Shown piece after piece: positions 19,881 through 29,592 of a stretch of 36,237 nt of DNA (the first letter of the stretch is position 1; each line of letters starts with the position of its first letter). Both the position numbers and the translations under genes were made by a program. The stretch comes from Pseudomonadota bacterium (lineage in GTDB: Bacteria > Pseudomonadota > Alphaproteobacteria > Caulobacterales > Caulobacteraceae), in NCBI GenBank assembly GCA_019348195.1, contig JAHWJX010000019.1, positions 1 through 36,237 of the forward strand, written 5' to 3'. The notes under the pieces were generated by a model, which was given only the letters and a program-made list of their open reading frames with translations, was not told where the DNA came from and did not search any database.

Positions 19881-21235
19881 TGCGGGCGTTGCGCAAGGCC
19901 CGGGAGGCGCTCTGGATCACCGTGATCCTGTCGTTCCTTCTCGCGGCCTGCGCAGAGGGAGCAGACGCCGCCGCCCAGCGCCCGGCGGCGCCGGCGGCGG
20001 CCGCTCCGCCGCACCACCGGCTCACGGGCGCCGCCACCGACTACGACCCGCTGCTGTCCGCGGTCGGCGACGCCCGGTTCGTCCTGCTTGGGGAATCCAC
20101 CCACGGCACCAGCGAGTTCTACGCCGAACGCGCCCGCATCACCGAGCGCCTCGTCCGCGAACGCGGCGCCCTGGCCGTGGCCATCGAAGGTGACTGGCCC
20201 GACGCCGATCGACTGAGCCGCTATGTCCGCGGCATCGGCCCGGACCGCACCGCGGCCGAAGCTCTGTCCGACTTCGAGCGGTTCCCCCGCTGGACCTGGC
20301 GGAACGCCGAGTTCGAGGGCTTCGTCGAGCGGCTGCGCGCCTACAATCTGACCCAGCCGGCCGGCCGCCGTGTCGGGGTCTATGGCATGGACGTCCAGAA
20401 CCTGTTCGAGGGTCAGGAGGCCGCCGTGGAGTGGCTGGCTCGCCACGATCCGCCGGCGGCCGCCCGCGCCCGGACCCAGTACCGGTGCTTCGCCCCTTAT
20501 AGAGGCGAGTCCAGCCGTTATGGCGAGGCCGCACGCCGCCCCAACCGCTCGTGCGAACGCCAGGCCGCCGCCGTGCTGGCGGAGTTCCGGGGCCGCCCCA
20601 GGCCCGCCGACCCCGAAGCTGCGGAAGCTCTCTTCTCCGCCCAGCGGAACGCTGCGGCCGTTGTAGCGGCCGAGGCTTACTTCCGGGCCGCCTATGCGGG
20701 CGCTTACAGCTGGAACGTGCGCGACCGCCACATGGCGGACGCGGTGGCCGAGATCTCCGCTCACGCCCAGGCCCTTTCCGGCCAACCGGGCAAGGTCGTA
20801 GTCTGGGCTCACAACACCCACGTGGGCGACGCCCGCAGCACGGCGATGAGCCAGCGCGGGGAGCTCAACCTCGGCCAACTGCTGCGCGAACGGAATGGCC
20901 GGGGCGCCTTCCTGGTGGGCTTCCTGACCCACTCGGGAACCGTCATGGCGGCGCCCGAATGGGACATCCCCGGCCGTGTCTACGACCTCAGACCCGCCCT
21001 GCCGGAAAGCTTCGCCGGCCTGCTCCACGCTCAGGGCCTGCAGCGGGCGCTGCTCCTCAGCCGCGATCCCGCCGTATCGGCGGCCTTGGCGGGGCCGCGC
21101 CTGGAACGCGCGGTGGGCGTGATCTACCAGCCTCGAACCGAGCGGCAGAGCCACTACTTCGACGCCCTGCTCTCTCGCCAATTCGACGCCGTGGTCTACA
21201 TTGACCGCACCCGGGCGGTGACGCCGCTGCGGTAG
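19877..21235 (+). CDS. Erythromycin-esterase-family lipoprotein
   Basis: 452-residue protein of the erythromycin esterase (EreA/EreB) superfamily. LGESTHGTSEFY gives E73 and H76, matching the catalytic Glu/His of Ere enzymes, and VWAHNTHVGD (H312) is the second signature. Most chromosomal members are not macrolide esterases and have unknown substrates. The N-terminus is hydrophobic and ends in a lipobox (LAAC, C25), which suggests an envelope location, unlike the cytoplasmic resistance enzymes. The start at 19877 overlaps the GH1-RmlD stop as ATGA; a second ATG follows at once. The PIMT gene starts 11 bases after the stop. Confidence 0.82.
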   Translation: MMRALRKAREALWITVILSFLLAACAEGADAAAQRPAAPAAAAPPHHRLTGAATDYDPLLSAVGDARFVLLGESTHGTSEFYAERARITERLVRERGALAVAIEGDWPDADRLSRYVRGIGPDRTAAEALSDFERFPRWTWRNAEFEGFVERLRAYNLTQPAGRRVGVYGMDVQNLFEGQEAAVEWLARHDPPAAARARTQYRCFAPYRGESSRYGEAARRPNRSCERQAAAVLAEFRGRPRPADPEAAEALFSAQRNAAAVVAAEAYFRAAYAGAYSWNVRDRHMADAVAEISAHAQALSGQPGKVVVWAHNTHVGDARSTAMSQRGELNLGQLLRERNGRGAFLVGFLTHSGTVMAAPEWDIPGRVYDLRPALPESFAGLLHAQGLQRALLLSRDPAVSAALAGPRLERAVGVIYQPRTERQSHYFDALLSRQFDAVVYIDRTRAVTPLR

Positions 21236-21246
21236 GAGGAGGCAGA

Positions 21247-21990
21247 ATGCCGGTCCGCACAGCGCTCGCCGCCCTCGCAGCCGCCCTGCTCTGCCTGGCT
21301 TCCACCCAAGCCGCCCAAGACGACCGGCGCGCCGAACGCGAGCGCATGGTCGCCAACATCGCCCAGCTCGCGGCCGCCGGGGCGGCGACCGGCTCCGGAC
21401 GGTCTCGCCGTCTCGATCCGGATGTGCTGCTGGCCCTGCGCCGCACGCCGCGTCACCTGTTCGTGCCCCAATCGCAGCAGAGCCGCGCCTATACCGACGG
21501 CGCGCTGCACATCGGCTATGAGGCGACCATCTCCCAACCCTTCATCGTGGCCCTGATGACGGACCTGCTTGATGTCGAGCGCGACGATGTCGTCCTGGAG
21601 GTGGGGACCGGCTCCGGCTACCAGGCCGCCATCCTGTCCCAGCTGGCCGGCCAGGTTTACTCGGTTGAGATCGTGCCGCAGCTGGCCCAGCGGGCCGCGG
21701 CCCAGCTCAAAGCGTTGGGTTACAACAACGTCGCCGTTCGCGCCGGCGACGGCTACGCCGGTTGGCCCGAACACGCGCCGTTCGACGCCATCATCGTCAC
21801 CGCCGGCGCCACCCGTATCCCGGCGCCCCTCGTCCGCCAGCTGAAGCCCGGGGGACGCATGCTCATCCCCGTCGGGGCCTCGTCCCGTTCCCAACGCCTC
21901 ACCCTGGTGCGCAAGGACGCCCACGGCCGCGTCCGCTCCGAACGCCTTCTGGACGTCAACTTCATTCCCCTGGTCGAACCCCCGCGCTGA
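21247..21990 (+). CDS. pcm: Protein-L-isoaspartate O-methyltransferase with signal peptide
   Basis: 247-residue SAM-dependent methyltransferase that starts repair of isoaspartyl damage in aged proteins. Family marks are ATISQPFIVALM (93-104), SAM motif I VLEVGTGSGYQ (116-126), a segment with VYSVEIVPQLAQRA, GDGYAGWPEHAPFDAIIVTA and LKPGGRMLIPVG. Unlike cytosolic PIMT, it has an N-terminal hydrophobic signal with an AxA-like cleavage region near residues 20-24, so it is predicted to be exported. AGGAGG lies about seven bases before the ATG and overlaps the stop of the esterase-like gene. It ends one base before the convergent uvsE gene. Confidence 0.9.
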   Translation: MPVRTALAALAAALLCLASTQAAQDDRRAERERMVANIAQLAAAGAATGSGRSRRLDPDVLLALRRTPRHLFVPQSQQSRAYTDGALHIGYEATISQPFIVALMTDLLDVERDDVVLEVGTGSGYQAAILSQLAGQVYSVEIVPQLAQRAAAQLKALGYNNVAVRAGDGYAGWPEHAPFDAIIVTAGATRIPAPLVRQLKPGGRMLIPVGASSRSQRLTLVRKDAHGRVRSERLLDVNFIPLVEPPR

Positions 21991-21991
21991 A

Positions 21992-23167
21992 CTAGGCCGC
22001 CTGTTCGACCTCTCCCGGCGCGCCCTCGTCCACGTCGGACTGCGCCTCGGCGTCCACTCCCTCGTCCAGCCGTTTCTCGTCCGCTTCCAACTGCTTGGCG
22101 GCGTCCGGAAAGATCCCGAACCGCGCCGCCACGTCCGGAGCGAAACGCAGCAGGTCGGGGCGGAGCTTGAGCAGGCTGATGTCCTTGGCCTTGCCCTCCA
22201 TCATGACGTCGAACTCCAGCCCCTCCGCATCACGCATAAAGCGGGCGAACTCGAACGGGTTGGTGAAGTCGGCGTGCCCCGTCCAGATGGGCGGCAGCAA
22301 CACCGTCTTGGTCCGTGCGGTGGGCTTCACGGGCGCCAGCGTCACCTCTCCCTTGCGTGGCTTGGCCGCGCCGGCCTTGGCCGCCTCGCGCTGTTTGGAG
22401 GTGATCTTGCGCTTCACCTCCCGCAGTTCCGTCCGGGGCGAGGAGAAGTGCAGCTTGGGCCGACACCCGTCCGGCCAGCTCCGGACGAAGCGCTCCAGCG
22501 TGGGCCGCATCTCCAATCGCTCCGGATTGAGGCACCAGAAGTGCTGGTAGTCGAACACCAGCCGCACGCCCGTCCGTTCGTGGATCCATAGGACATCGGC
22601 TGCGGAGAAGCGGATATCGTCGTTCTCCAGCACCAGCCGTCGCCGCACGTGCTCGGGACAGGCGTTCCAGCCGTCGATCCAGCGCGCCCGGCTGGCCTCC
22701 CGATCGTCGTAGACCCCGCCCACATGGGTCACCAGCACCGCCTCCGGCCCGAGCTCCATGCGGTCCAGCATCTCCGCCTGGCTGGCCAGGTCCCAGATGC
22801 TCTTGCGGGTCAGCTCGGCGTTCGGGCTGTTCAGCAGCACGTACTGCGACGGGTGAAAGCTCAGCCGTATGTCCAGCCGGCGGGCCTTGGCGCCGAATGC
22901 GCGCAGCTCCGCGTCGCTTTCGGCCACCATGCCGTGGAACTGCGGCATGTCCGGATGAGTGGCGTAGGGCGCGAGGTCCGAGCTCAGCCGGTACATGGTG
23001 AGCTTCACCTTGGCGAGGTGATCCAGCACTTGGTCGACGTATTCGAGCGATGTCTTCAGGTGCGGGTTCTTCCGCCAGCCCCGGGTGTCATTGCTCTTCA
23101 GATCCGGCCTCCCCATCACCTTGACGGGAAACCCCAGCCGTAGCGGCTTCGTCCTATCGTCGTTCAT
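21992..23167 (-). CDS. uvsE: UV damage endonuclease UvsE/UVDE
   Basis: 391-residue TIM-barrel endonuclease that nicks 5' to UV photoproducts, an alternative to UvrABC. Residues expected for metal and lesion binding are present: YRLSSDL (59-65), SFHPSQ (H105), VTHVGG (H148), LENDD (E181), FDYQH (D206, H209), KLHFSS (H240), TGHAD (H298) and MEGKAKD (E324). D206/H209 keep the spacing of the Thermus enzyme's ligands. It is longer than typical bacterial UvsE (about 300) because of a Lys/Ala-rich insertion (about 250-285) and an acidic C-terminal tail. Its ATG overlaps the stop of the DHH gene, so it is the last gene of a three-gene unit. Confidence 0.88.
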   Translation of the reverse strand: MNDDRTKPLRLGFPVKVMGRPDLKSNDTRGWRKNPHLKTSLEYVDQVLDHLAKVKLTMYRLSSDLAPYATHPDMPQFHGMVAESDAELRAFGAKARRLDIRLSFHPSQYVLLNSPNAELTRKSIWDLASQAEMLDRMELGPEAVLVTHVGGVYDDREASRARWIDGWNACPEHVRRRLVLENDDIRFSAADVLWIHERTGVRLVFDYQHFWCLNPERLEMRPTLERFVRSWPDGCRPKLHFSSPRTELREVKRKITSKQREAAKAGAAKPRKGEVTLAPVKPTARTKTVLLPPIWTGHADFTNPFEFARFMRDAEGLEFDVMMEGKAKDISLLKLRPDLLRFAPDVAARFGIFPDAAKQLEADEKRLDEGVDAEAQSDVDEGAPGEVEQAA

Positions 23168-24231
23168 GCGGCGGCCTGTTCAGGGATGCGCTCCTCGGGA
23201 AAGCCGAGGCTCGAGGCGAAGTGGTTCCAGTCGGGGATGCGCAGCGCCCCACCCGTCGCCTGCCGGTGGCCTGAGCCGTACTGCTCGTCGGCCCCAGGCG
23301 GACGGCGTTCGGCTAGAAAGGCGATCAGGTCCCGGTCCCCGCCCGTGCGCGCGGCGAAGTGCACCCACCCCGGGCGGTAGCCCGTGTTGGCCGCCAGCAC
23401 GACCTTGTCCTTCAACCGCCCCCGCCACTGCTGCGCCACCAGCGGGTGGATCTGGCAGGGCGAGTGGAAGCGGATCAGGGCCACATCACCCCGCACCTTG
23501 GGCCCGATCCGTTTTGCCCTGTCCAGTTCACCGGCCACCTCCGCCTTGGCGGCTCTCAGCTGCGCCGTCTCGGGATGGACTGCGCCGATGATCTCCTTCG
23601 GACCCTTGGCCTTGAGCAGCAGCGCCAGGCTGGGCGCCGCATCCGCCGCCGCCGCCCGCCGCGGCGCGTTCAGCAGGGAGACCGCATCCCGCAGCGCCGT
23701 CTTTCCCAGAGCCTGGGCCTCCGCCATCTCGGTGAAGCCGGCCCCTTCGGCCATGTCCCCGATCAGCCCCAGCCCGGCGATCCAGACCAGATCGTCGACT
23801 GGGGCCAGCACGCCGGCGCACCAATAGGCCAGCAGCGCCGAGGTCGGCTCCGGCTCCAGCCCGGCGCCGCTGATCACCACTGCATCGCCCGGAACTCCCG
23901 TCGGCACATGGTGGTCGATCACCACCGTGGGCGTGCCCGGCTTCAGGGGCCCCTCCCGGACGCCCAGGTCCGTCACGATCAATCCGCCTACCTCCTCGCG
24001 CGCCAGCTCCGCACGCACGGCCTCCGACCACGGGTTCTCGCCGCGGCCGACCACGCGCAGCCGCGCCGGCCGCCCTGCCCGCTCGAAGCCCCGCGCCAGC
24101 AGCGCCATGGCGGAAAGCCCGTCCGCATCAAAGTGGCCCAGGATCAGCGCGGGCCTGCCGGGGTCGAAGCGATCGGCCGCCGCACGGAAGGCCTCGCGCA
24201 CGACGGGCCGGGGATCGGGACGCTCGCTCAC
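23164..24231 (-). CDS. DHH/DHHA1 family phosphoesterase (RecJ-like)
   Basis: 355-residue phosphoesterase with the DHH fold of RecJ, oligoribonuclease NrnA and c-di-AMP phosphodiesterases. Metal motifs are HFDADG (33-38), TDLG (D88) and DHH (106-108); a further Asp lies in LGLIGDMAEG. The C-terminal DHHA1 signature is GSGHRQATGG (319-328). At 355 residues it lacks the extra OB domain of full RecJ. Its place between a RusA-like resolvase and UvsE suggests single-strand trimming during repair, but a nucleotide substrate is possible. It starts 34 bases after rusA ends and overlaps uvsE by four bases. Confidence 0.85.
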   Translation of the reverse strand: MSERPDPRPVVREAFRAAADRFDPGRPALILGHFDADGLSAMALLARGFERAGRPARLRVVGRGENPWSEAVRAELAREEVGGLIVTDLGVREGPLKPGTPTVVIDHHVPTGVPGDAVVISGAGLEPEPTSALLAYWCAGVLAPVDDLVWIAGLGLIGDMAEGAGFTEMAEAQALGKTALRDAVSLLNAPRRAAAADAAPSLALLLKAKGPKEIIGAVHPETAQLRAAKAEVAGELDRAKRIGPKVRGDVALIRFHSPCQIHPLVAQQWRGRLKDKVVLAANTGYRPGWVHFAARTGGDRDLIAFLAERRPPGADEQYGSGHRQATGGALRIPDWNHFASSLGFPEERIPEQAAA

Positions 24232-24265
24232 CTCCGCCTAACGGCCGACCTCCGCCGGGCGTTGC

Positions 24266-24622
24266 TCACAGGGCGCGCACGCTGATCATCACCCGCTCGC
24301 GATCACCGGGCGTGCGTTCGATGAGCAGCCGCGCCACCTGGGCGTCATCGTGAAAGACGTAGCCCTTGATCGCGTCCAGCACCGCCTTGGCCAGGTTGTC
24401 GAGGTCGATGTGCGGCGGCTCCCCCACATGCTCCATGCGGATCTCGACGGCGTAATCGCCATAGGTCGGCCGCGTCCCCCGCCATTCCTTGCGGAAGAAC
24501 TCATAGATCAGCGGCTTGTAATAGCGCGCCTGGGTGGTGATCCCGTCGCAGACGATATGCAGCCCGCCCCCGACCTCCCGCGCCCGCACCTTCCCCGAAC
24601 CGACCCAGCCCGCCGCGTTCAC
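24266..24622 (-). CDS. rusA: RusA-family Holliday junction resolvase
   Basis: 118-residue endonuclease of the RusA family. The catalytic block is clear: [17 protein letters not shown] gives D73 and D75, and VFHDDAQV gives D92, resembling the E. coli trio (D70, D72, D91). RusA dimers resolve Holliday junctions and are often of phage origin, though chromosomal copies are common in alphaproteobacteria. No ATG fits. GTG 24622 has AAGGCGGAG just upstream; GTG 24589 would give 107 residues and is the alternative. It is the first gene of the rusA-DHH-uvsE unit and shares a 69-base divergent region with fumC. Confidence 0.82.
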   Translation of the reverse strand: MNAAGWVGSGKVRAREVGGGLHIVCDGITTQARYYKPLIYEFFRKEWRGTRPTYGDYAVEIRMEHVGEPPHIDLDNLAKAVLDAIKGYVFHDDAQVARLLIERTPGDRERVMISVRAL

Positions 24623-24691
24623 CCGCTCCGCCTTCCGCCGCCGTTCCGCTGTGCTACACCGCCCGCCCCCGCAAGACGAAGGGCTGACCCC

Positions 24692-26083
24692 GTGGCCGAA
24701 ACCCGCACCGAAACCGACACCTTCGGCCCGATCGAAGTCGCCGCCGACCGTTACTGGGGCGCCCAGGCTCAACGTTCCCTCGGCAACTTCAAGATCGGCT
24801 GGGAACGCCAGCCCCTGCCCGTGGTCCGGGCCCTGGGCATCGTCAAACGCGCCGCCGCCGAAACCAATATGGCGCTCGGCCGCCTGGACCCGCAGATCGG
24901 TGAGGCCATCGTGGGCGCGGCCGACGAGGTGATCGAGGGCAAGCTGAACGACCACTTCCCCCTGGTCGTGTGGCAGACCGGCTCCGGCACCCAGTCCAAC
25001 ATGAACGCCAACGAGGTGATCTCGAACCGCGCGATTGAGCTGCTGGGCGGCGAGATGGGCAGCAAGAAGCCGGTTCATCCGAACGACCACGTCAACATGA
25101 GCCAGTCGTCGAACGACACCTATCCGACAGCCATGCACATAGCCTGCGCCGAGGAGATCGTGCACCGCCTCCTGCCCGCGCTGCAGAAGCTCCGCAACGC
25201 GCTGAACGACAAGGCCCAGGCCTGGTCGCACATCATCAAGATCGGCCGCACCCACACCCAGGACGCCACCCCGCTGACGCTCGGCCAGGAGTTCAGCGGC
25301 TACACCACCCAGGTGGAGCTTGGCCTTGAACGCATTCAACAAACCCTGCCCCGCTTGATGGAGCTGGCGCAGGGCGGCACGGCGGTCGGCACCGGCCTCA
25401 ACGCGCCGGTCGGGTTCGCGGAACAGGTGGCCGACAAGATCGCCCAGATCACGGGCCTGCCTTTCAAGACCGCCCCCAACAAGTTCGAGGCCCTGGCCGC
25501 GCACGACGCCATGGTGTTCTCACACGGCGCCATCAACACGGTGGCGGCCTCCCTGTTCAAGATCGCCAACGACATCCGCTTCCTGGGCTCCGGCCCGCGC
25601 TCGGGCCTGGGCGAGCTGGCCTTGCCTGAAAACGAGCCCGGCTCCTCCATCATGCCCGGCAAGGTGAACCCCACCCAGGCCGAGGCGCTCACCCAGGTCT
25701 GCGTGCAGGTGTTCGGCAACCACGCGGCCATCACCTTCGCCGGCAGCCAGGGTCATTTCGAGCTGAACGTCTTCAACCCGGTGATGGCCTACAACTTCCT
25801 GCAGTCCGTGCGCCTCCTGGCCGACGCCGCGGTCAGCTTCACCGACAACCTCGTGGTGGGGACCCTGCCCCGCGAGGACAACATCAAGGCCGCGCTGGAC
25901 CGTTCCTTGATGCTGGTCACGGCCCTGGCCCCCGCCATCGGCTACGACAACGCCGCCAAGATCGCCAAGACCGCGCACAAGAACGGCACCACCTTGCGCG
26001 AGGAAGCCGTGGGCGGCGGCTATGTCACCGACGAACAGTTCGACGCGGTGGTCCGCCCGGAGCTGATGATCGGCCCCGGATGA
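24692..26083 (+). CDS. fumC: Class II fumarate hydratase
   Basis: 463-residue cytoplasmic enzyme of the citric acid cycle, interconverting fumarate and malate, iron-independent. Signatures are [12 protein letters not shown] (97-108), [12 protein letters not shown] (131-142), [10 protein letters not shown] (185-194) and the superfamily loop [11 protein letters not shown] (317-327). Full length. The start is GTG 24692 with GAAGGG upstream. The final ATGA overlaps the start of the GNAT gene. Confidence 0.95.
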   Translation: MAETRTETDTFGPIEVAADRYWGAQAQRSLGNFKIGWERQPLPVVRALGIVKRAAAETNMALGRLDPQIGEAIVGAADEVIEGKLNDHFPLVVWQTGSGTQSNMNANEVISNRAIELLGGEMGSKKPVHPNDHVNMSQSSNDTYPTAMHIACAEEIVHRLLPALQKLRNALNDKAQAWSHIIKIGRTHTQDATPLTLGQEFSGYTTQVELGLERIQQTLPRLMELAQGGTAVGTGLNAPVGFAEQVADKIAQITGLPFKTAPNKFEALAAHDAMVFSHGAINTVAASLFKIANDIRFLGSGPRSGLGELALPENEPGSSIMPGKVNPTQAEALTQVCVQVFGNHAAITFAGSQGHFELNVFNPVMAYNFLQSVRLLADAAVSFTDNLVVGTLPREDNIKAALDRSLMLVTALAPAIGYDNAAKIAKTAHKNGTTLREEAVGGGYVTDEQFDAVVRPELMIGPG

Positions 26084-26535
26084 GCATCTCCATCCATCTG
26101 CTCACGCGCTTTCCGCCCATCGGCTTCGGCCAGCTGCGCGCCGAGGCGGAAGCGGAAGGCGATTCCCAGTTGGAGCAGTTGGCCGCCGGCTGGGAGGACC
26201 GCTCCCAGCGGTTCCAGCTCGAGGGCGAAGCCCTCTTCGCCGCCCTGCTCGAGGACCGCTTGTGCGGCTTCGGCGGCTTGGCCCACGACCCTGTCCTGCC
26301 GCCGCAGGAGGTGCTTCGCGTGCAGCGGCTATACGTTCGGCCGGACTACCGTCGCCGCGGCTTGGGCCGGGCGCTCCTCCGAAGGCTGGTGCAGCACGGG
26401 CTGCGCCACGCTCCGACCCTGGTGGCCGAAGCGAGCGCTCCCGCGAGCCGCGCCTTTTTCGAGGCGTGCGGATTCACCGCTGTGGAGGCCCCGGGCGTCA
26501 CCCACCGTCTGCTCCGCGAGGAGGACGCCGCCTAG
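26080..26535 (+). CDS. GNAT family N-acetyltransferase
   Basis: 151-residue acetyl-CoA-dependent acetyltransferase of unknown substrate. The acetyl-CoA loop is seen at 88-100 ([13 protein letters not shown]), preceded by strand [20 protein letters not shown] supplies the C-terminal motif. It overlaps fumC by four bases and is coupled to it; the function need not be related. Confidence 0.85.
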   Translation: MSISIHLLTRFPPIGFGQLRAEAEAEGDSQLEQLAAGWEDRSQRFQLEGEALFAALLEDRLCGFGGLAHDPVLPPQEVLRVQRLYVRPDYRRRGLGRALLRRLVQHGLRHAPTLVAEASAPASRAFFEACGFTAVEAPGVTHRLLREEDAA

Positions 26536-26568
26536 GGTCCGCGCCCCTGACCACGGGCCGGCGGACCC
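26535..26568. terminator. Possible bidirectional hairpin between converging genes
   Basis: GGGTCCGC (26535-26542) pairs with GCGGACCC (26561-26568), and inner GCCC/GGGC can extend the stem with a small bulge. It sits exactly at the end of the GNAT gene and five bases beyond the stop of the converging broken gene. No T-run follows on either strand. Confidence 0.45.
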
Positions 26569-26572
26569 CTCA

Positions 26573-26869
26573 TCACCCGGCGGGACGGGGATTGACGTCA
26601 TTCTCGCGCTCACGGCCCAGTTCCTCGGCGACGCTCTCGCCCCGCTTGCCCCGGCGGTCCCACTCGCGCTGCGTCAGGCAGGTCTTCTGCTTGCGAACCC
26701 GGCTGCCCGTCACATCATTCGCGCGGCACACGACCCGGTCCGCCCGGGCCTGAACAGCCGGCTTGGCCGCCGCGGCGACCGTCGCGCTCGGCTTGGGCTG
26801 GGTTCATCCATCATCGGCAAAGACCACGGCCGAGAGCAGGCTTACGCCCGCCAGGACCAGCATTCTCAT
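26573..26869 (-). pseudogene. Small secreted protein gene interrupted by an in-frame TGA
   Basis: Starting at ATG 26869, after a good AGGAGA ribosome site, the frame codes for a signal peptide (MRMLVLAGVSLLSAVVFADDG) and then meets TGA at 26804-26806. The same frame stays open for 76 more codons to a stop at 26573-26575. That second part reads like a real domain: RVVCRANDVTGSRVRKQK, then TCLTQREWDRRGK, with a Cys pair around a TGSR motif. I recall this pattern from short alphaproteobacterial secreted proteins of unknown function. A nonsense mutation or a base error is the simplest reading; no frameshift is needed. Without readthrough the domain has no start or signal of its own. Confidence 0.6.
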
Positions 26870-26936
26870 GGCGTTTCTCCTACGAGAACGACAGGGCGCC
26901 ACAGCTTGGCGGAACTGGCAGGCCCCGGGGCTCGGC

Positions 26937-27698
26937 TCAGGTCTTCAGCCGCCAGCCCGTCTTGAAGATCCAGGCCACCACCGCCAGGCACAGGCCGAAG
27001 AAGCCCAGGGTCGCCAGCAGGCTCCAGCCCACGCCCACGTCGGACAGGCCGAAGAAGCTCCAGCGGAATCCGCTGATCAGGTACACGACCGGATTGAACA
27101 GGGTGACCGTGCGCCAGACGGGGGGCAGCATGTCGATCGAGTAAAAGGCGCCGCCCAGAAATGTCAGCGGGGTCACGATCAGCATGGGGATGAACTGCAA
27201 CTGCTCGAAGCCGTTGGCCCACAGGCCGATGATGAAGCCGAACAGGCTGAAACTCACCGCCGTCAGCACCAGAAAGGCCAGCATCACGAGCGGGTGCTCG
27301 ATCCTGAGCGGCACGAACAGGGCCGCGGTCGCCAGGATGACCAGCCCCAGCACCACCGACTTGGTCGCCGCCGCCCCTACATAGGCGATGACGATCTCCC
27401 CATAACTCACCGGGGCCGAGAGCAGCTCGTAGATGGTCCCCGTAAACTTCGGAAAATAGATGCCGAACGAGGCGTTGAAGATGCTTTGGGTGAAGAGACT
27501 CAGCATCACCAGCCCCGGCACGATAAAGGCGCCGTAGGGCACGCCTTCCACCTCGGTGATGCGCGAGCCGATCGCCGCCCCGAACACCACGAAATAGAGC
27601 GAGGTCGAGATCACCGGCGAGGCCAGGCTCTGCCAGAGCGTGCGCAGGCTGCGCGCCATCTCGAAGCGATAGATAGCCTCGATCGCGTGCCTGTTCAT
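26937..27698 (-). CDS. ABC-2 type transporter permease (YadH-like)
   Basis: 253-residue permease with six predicted TM helices and the ABC-2 signature region near the C-terminus ([24 protein letters not shown]). [14 protein letters not shown] is typical of the YadH/NodJ group of drug, polyketide or polysaccharide exporters. The gene lies 10 bases after the ATPase gene, so the two form a standard two-gene exporter unit. The substrate cannot be told. Confidence 0.88.
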   Translation of the reverse strand: MNRHAIEAIYRFEMARSLRTLWQSLASPVISTSLYFVVFGAAIGSRITEVEGVPYGAFIVPGLVMLSLFTQSIFNASFGIYFPKFTGTIYELLSAPVSYGEIVIAYVGAAATKSVVLGLVILATAALFVPLRIEHPLVMLAFLVLTAVSFSLFGFIIGLWANGFEQLQFIPMLIVTPLTFLGGAFYSIDMLPPVWRTVTLFNPVVYLISGFRWSFFGLSDVGVGWSLLATLGFFGLCLAVVAWIFKTGWRLKT

Positions 27699-27708
27699 CG
27701 ACGAAGCC

Positions 27709-28629
<921 letters not shown>

Positions 28630-28680
28630 GGCGCCGCAGATAGGCCAGCTTGGCCGTTTAGGCGAGAGATCGCCACGCGA

Positions 28681-29469
28681 TCAGTCGAGCTCCGCCAGCA
28701 AACGCGCGTAGCCCCCGTCCAGCGTGCGCCGGAGTTGCTGGCGGTAGCTCGTAAAGGCGGCGTCCGCCGGCCCGACCAGGCCATAGGACGGCGCCTCCCG
28801 TCCCCGCAACGGAACTAGAACCATGGGCGACGATACCGGCGTGAGCTGCGAGCCCCGTCCTGCGTGCAGAGTGGCGATCAGGCCGTGCAACTCGCCCCCG
28901 GTCGTCGGCCGGCCGAGAACGATCATCCTGTGCTGCCCCTGCCGGTTGGTGACCAGGTAGACGTGTCCGGACTGATTGGGCAGGGCCACCACCCCGCTCT
29001 GGGTGAAACCCGCGTCCAGCCGGTCCGCTTCCCGAAAGGCCAGACAGGAGGCTCCCGCGTCCCAGGCGATCTCCGTGCGGTAGGCGTAGACGGCGCCCGG
29101 CGTGTCGAACGACAGGCGCAGAGTCAGGTAGGGCCCCTCCAGCCAGGCCACCGCCGGCCGTGCATAGGCGCCCAGCGACTCCGGCGCCAGCTCGCCCTGC
29201 CCCGCCTTGTCCGGCTCCGGACGCAGCGGCGCCCCCAAGGCTTCCTCCAGCCGGACGGTGGTGGCCAGGGTGAAGGGCCTGCGCCCCGCCAAGGCCTTTT
29301 CAAGCGTGGACAGGCTGATGCGAGCCGCGTGGGCCAGCTGCTCGCGCGACATCCGGCGGCGCGCCAGCGCCTCGCGAACCTCCGCCGCGATGGCCCTGCT
29401 CTGCGCTTCCGACAGGTCCGGGTCGGACTGCGACGTCATGGCTCCGCACAATTGCGCACACGCCTGCAT
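28681..29469 (-). CDS. XRE-type HTH regulator with unrecognised C-terminal domain
   Basis: 262-residue protein. A lambda-repressor-like HTH lies near the N-terminus (VREALARRRMSREQLAHAARISLSTLEKAL). The remaining about 180 residues are rich in beta strands (GPYLTLRLSF, AVYAYRTEIAW, SGHVYLVTNRQGQHRMIVL) and look like a ligand- or signal-binding domain I do not recognise. ATG 29469 has AAGGA seven bases upstream; ATG 29439 (252 residues) starts closer to the fold but its GGAG is too near. A near-palindrome GCACAATTGCGC (29446-29457) lies between the two starts and could be an operator if the shorter form is used. Divergent from the SIMPL gene, which it may control. Confidence 0.7.
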   Translation of the reverse strand: MQACAQLCGAMTSQSDPDLSEAQSRAIAAEVREALARRRMSREQLAHAARISLSTLEKALAGRRPFTLATTVRLEEALGAPLRPEPDKAGQGELAPESLGAYARPAVAWLEGPYLTLRLSFDTPGAVYAYRTEIAWDAGASCLAFREADRLDAGFTQSGVVALPNQSGHVYLVTNRQGQHRMIVLGRPTTGGELHGLIATLHAGRGSQLTPVSSPMVLVPLRGREAPSYGLVGPADAAFTSYRQQLRRTLDGGYARLLAELD

Positions 29470-29592
29470 AGCTGCGTCCTTCGCCGCCCCACAAGGCGGA
29501 CCCGTGATGGACTTGGCCGGAGGGGGCCGCGACCGACGCTGGCGCCGGGCTCGCCCGACAGCGACGGTGGCTCCGACACACGGAGCTGAGCC

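Noticed and set aside
24622-24647. GGAAC on the minus strand ahead of rusA as another stress promoter
   Set aside because: At 16 or 17 bases the -10 position reads GCGG or CGGG, not CGTT.
24623-24691. Alphaproteobacterial LexA box (GTTC-N7-GTTC) in the rusA/fumC divergent region
   Set aside because: GTTC occurs near here, but no second copy has the right spacing, so SOS control of the repair operon is not supported by the sequence.
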